DNA from: a virus
Virus record (IMG/VR): IMGVR_UViG_3300047322_000147
Span: 1 to 21,820 of that record
Direction: 5' to 3' (one strand)
Length of the DNA stretch: 21,820 bases
The notes below the pieces were generated by a model. That model was not told the DNA's origin and did no database searches. It saw only the letters and a program-made list of their open reading frames with translations. A program made the translations under genes and the position numbers. Shown here piece after piece: positions 20,569-21,820 of this stretch; the first letter of the stretch is position 1, and every line of letters starts with the position of its first letter.

Positions 20569-21820
20569 TGCCGCGCATTCCATTGACGAGCGGCGCTTAC
20601 TCTGCCGCCTCGCTGATTGCCAATGCTCAACGATCCGTCAATCTCTATCCTGAGAGCAATCCGCAGGAAACAACCCCGCCTGTCCAGGTTACGCAATATC
20701 CAAGACCGGGATTGACGCTGCTTTCCTCTCCGCCAACGGTGGGGTTTGGCAGGGGACTTTATGTTGCGACAAATGGTAAGTTATTTGCCGTTATCAATCA
20801 GAATGTCTACCATATTCACTACGAGGATAATTGGGAATTTCATCTTGTAGGAACAATGCAATCGGCCATTACTACTCCTGTTCTGGCGGCTGATAATGGC
20901 GTTGATGCGTTGTTTCTCGATAACACATTAAATGGCTATTCGGTCGTTATTGATACAGCGGTAGGACATCAGTTTAATCAGATTGGTGATCCTAACTTTC
21001 TTGGTGGCACTAGACCTGATTTTATAGACAGCTTCCTGATTACCAATCAACCAAACACAAAAAACTGGTATTCGACGCTATCGGGCCAACTCGTATTCAA
21101 TGGTTTGTATATAGGTGTTAAAACGGCATGGCCCGATAATATCCAGTGCGTCATATCGGTTGAACGCGCGGTTTGGGTCTTGGGAAAATACAAATCAGAG
21201 CTTTGGTATAATGCGGGAGCGGTGCCATTTCCTTTTCAGATACAGCCTGGGCTTATTATAGAACATGGATGTGCTGCGCCCTATTCGGCTGCAAAACAGG
21301 ATGTGAACTGCTACTGGCTTTCGCAGTCCCCGGAGGGGGCGCGTATGGTCATGAAGGGAACTCAGAACATAGCGCAGAGGATCTCGAATCACGCGATAGA
21401 AGCTGAGTTCGTGAATTACCCTAGAGTTGATGACGCGATAGGTTCTGTGTTTCAGATTAATGGTCATGCTTTTTACTGTCTTGATTTCCCTACTGCGGAC
21501 AAGACCTGGGTTTATGATGAAGCGACTAAGCAATGGCATCAGTGGACGCATATCGACACGAACGGGATGGAGCATCGCTGTCTAACGCCGTTCAAGGCTT
21601 ATGCTTATGGGATAAACGTAGGTCTCGATTGGCAAAATGGAAACCTGTATAAACTTGATGAGGAAAACTTTACCGACAATGACAGTCCTATAGCTTATAT
21701 AAGATCGTTTCCGCATGTCGAAGCCAGTGAAAGCCAGCGCATTACGGTCTGGAAGTTTGTCGCGGATATGCAGGTAGGAGCGGCTCCCGGGACTTCTCAG
21801 GTTCCGACTACAATAGAACC
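20568..21820 (+). CDS. P22 gp10-like packaged DNA stabilization protein (cut by window edge)
   Basis: The frame opens at the ATG overlapping the previous stop and stays open for 417 codons to the window's end, so the 3' part is missing. It begins MPRIPLTSGAYSAASLIANA, continuing QRSVNLYPESNP, the known start of gp10-type proteins (P.....GAY.a.S..A.aQ..vNlypE.np). Characteristic internal segments are FLITNQPNTKNWYSTLSGQ, WVLGKYKSELWYNAGAVPFP, QIQPGLIIEHGCAAPYSAAK and TWVYDEATKQWHQWTHIDTN: the ..G...sElW.n.G..pFpf..i.G..ie.Gc.a. pattern of the family. In P22 this protein forms the hexameric ring below gp4 that locks DNA inside and bears gp26. Family and role are clear; the length cannot be compared. 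Confidence 0.9.
   Translation, partial: MPRIPLTSGAYSAASLIANAQRSVNLYPESNPQETTPPVQVTQYPRPGLTLLSSPPTVGFGRGLYVATNGKLFAVINQNVYHIHYEDNWEFHLVGTMQSAITTPVLAADNGVDALFLDNTLNGYSVVIDTAVGHQFNQIGDPNFLGGTRPDFIDSFLITNQPNTKNWYSTLSGQLVFNGLYIGVKTAWPDNIQCVISVERAVWVLGKYKSELWYNAGAVPFPFQIQPGLIIEHGCAAPYSAAKQDVNCYWLSQSPEGARMVMKGTQNIAQRISNHAIEAEFVNYPRVDDAIGSVFQINGHAFYCLDFPTADKTWVYDEATKQWHQWTHIDTNGMEHRCLTPFKAYAYGINVGLDWQNGNLYKLDEENFTDNDSPIAYIRSFPHVEASESQRITVWKFVADMQVGAAPGTSQVPTTIE

Noticed and set aside
1-21820. Search by eye for tRNA, CRISPR repeats, IS ends, integrase or att sites
   Set aside because: No cloverleaf with a GGTTCGA-type arm, no regularly spaced short repeats, and no recombinase or transposase motifs were seen. 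The only tandem repeat is coding, inside the fibre gene.

Overview
The window is part of a tailed-phage (or prophage) genome with a P22-type, podovirus-like head and portal module. The order terminase large subunit, portal, small protein, scaffold, coat, small protein, gp4-like head-completion protein, small protein, gp10-like stabilization protein (13-22 kb) matches the P22 gene order, and each of these genes except the small ones is recognisable from its sequence. All genes but one are on the + strand, tightly packed, often with stop/start overlaps of 1-4 bases, so the window reads as one long transcription unit. The host must be Gram-negative, because the phage carries an O-antigen ligase/polymerase-like membrane protein and exported proteins with Sec signal peptides. 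Several families (DUF1376-like fragment, WPxP-repeat fibre, signal-peptide virion-like proteins) recall phages of Alphaproteobacteria and uncultured aquatic or soil podoviruses. The host assignment is inference.

Layout. 1-244: the 3' end of a DUF1376-like (replication-type) gene, marking the edge of the early region. 241-2878: a run of small genes. It includes a NusG N-terminal-domain protein without a KOW domain (495-905), four very small or small membrane proteins, a His-rich peptide, a basic peptide, a possible small terminase or DNA-binding protein, and two proteins sharing the same N-terminal motif but with different C-termini. Three of these genes (1317-1406, 1419-1595, 1595-1729) and one more at 2467-2610 are under 60 codons. 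2875-4276: an O-antigen ligase-like gene overlapped by a membrane-anchored repeat-type protein. 4299-7703: two exported beta-rich proteins, a zinc-ribbon protein, a virion-like beta protein, a glycosyltransferase and another beta-rich protein. 7704-12514: a putative clan GH-A-like glycosidase/depolymerase and a 1038-residue fibre with a glycine-rich domain and about 16 WPxP repeats. 12514-21820: the packaging, head and head-completion module, running off the right edge inside gene 10.

Working model. Recognition and cleavage of host glycans is probably done by the 7704 and 9398 products. The Wzy-like protein, its overlapping partner, the glycosyltransferase and the small membrane proteins form a candidate envelope-modifying set. 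The NusG-like protein may act as a processive antiterminator for the long late operon. A free-standing GIY-YIG homing endonuclease gene sits in antisense between scaffold and coat. No tRNA, CRISPR array, integrase, lysis gene or IS element was found by reading the window.
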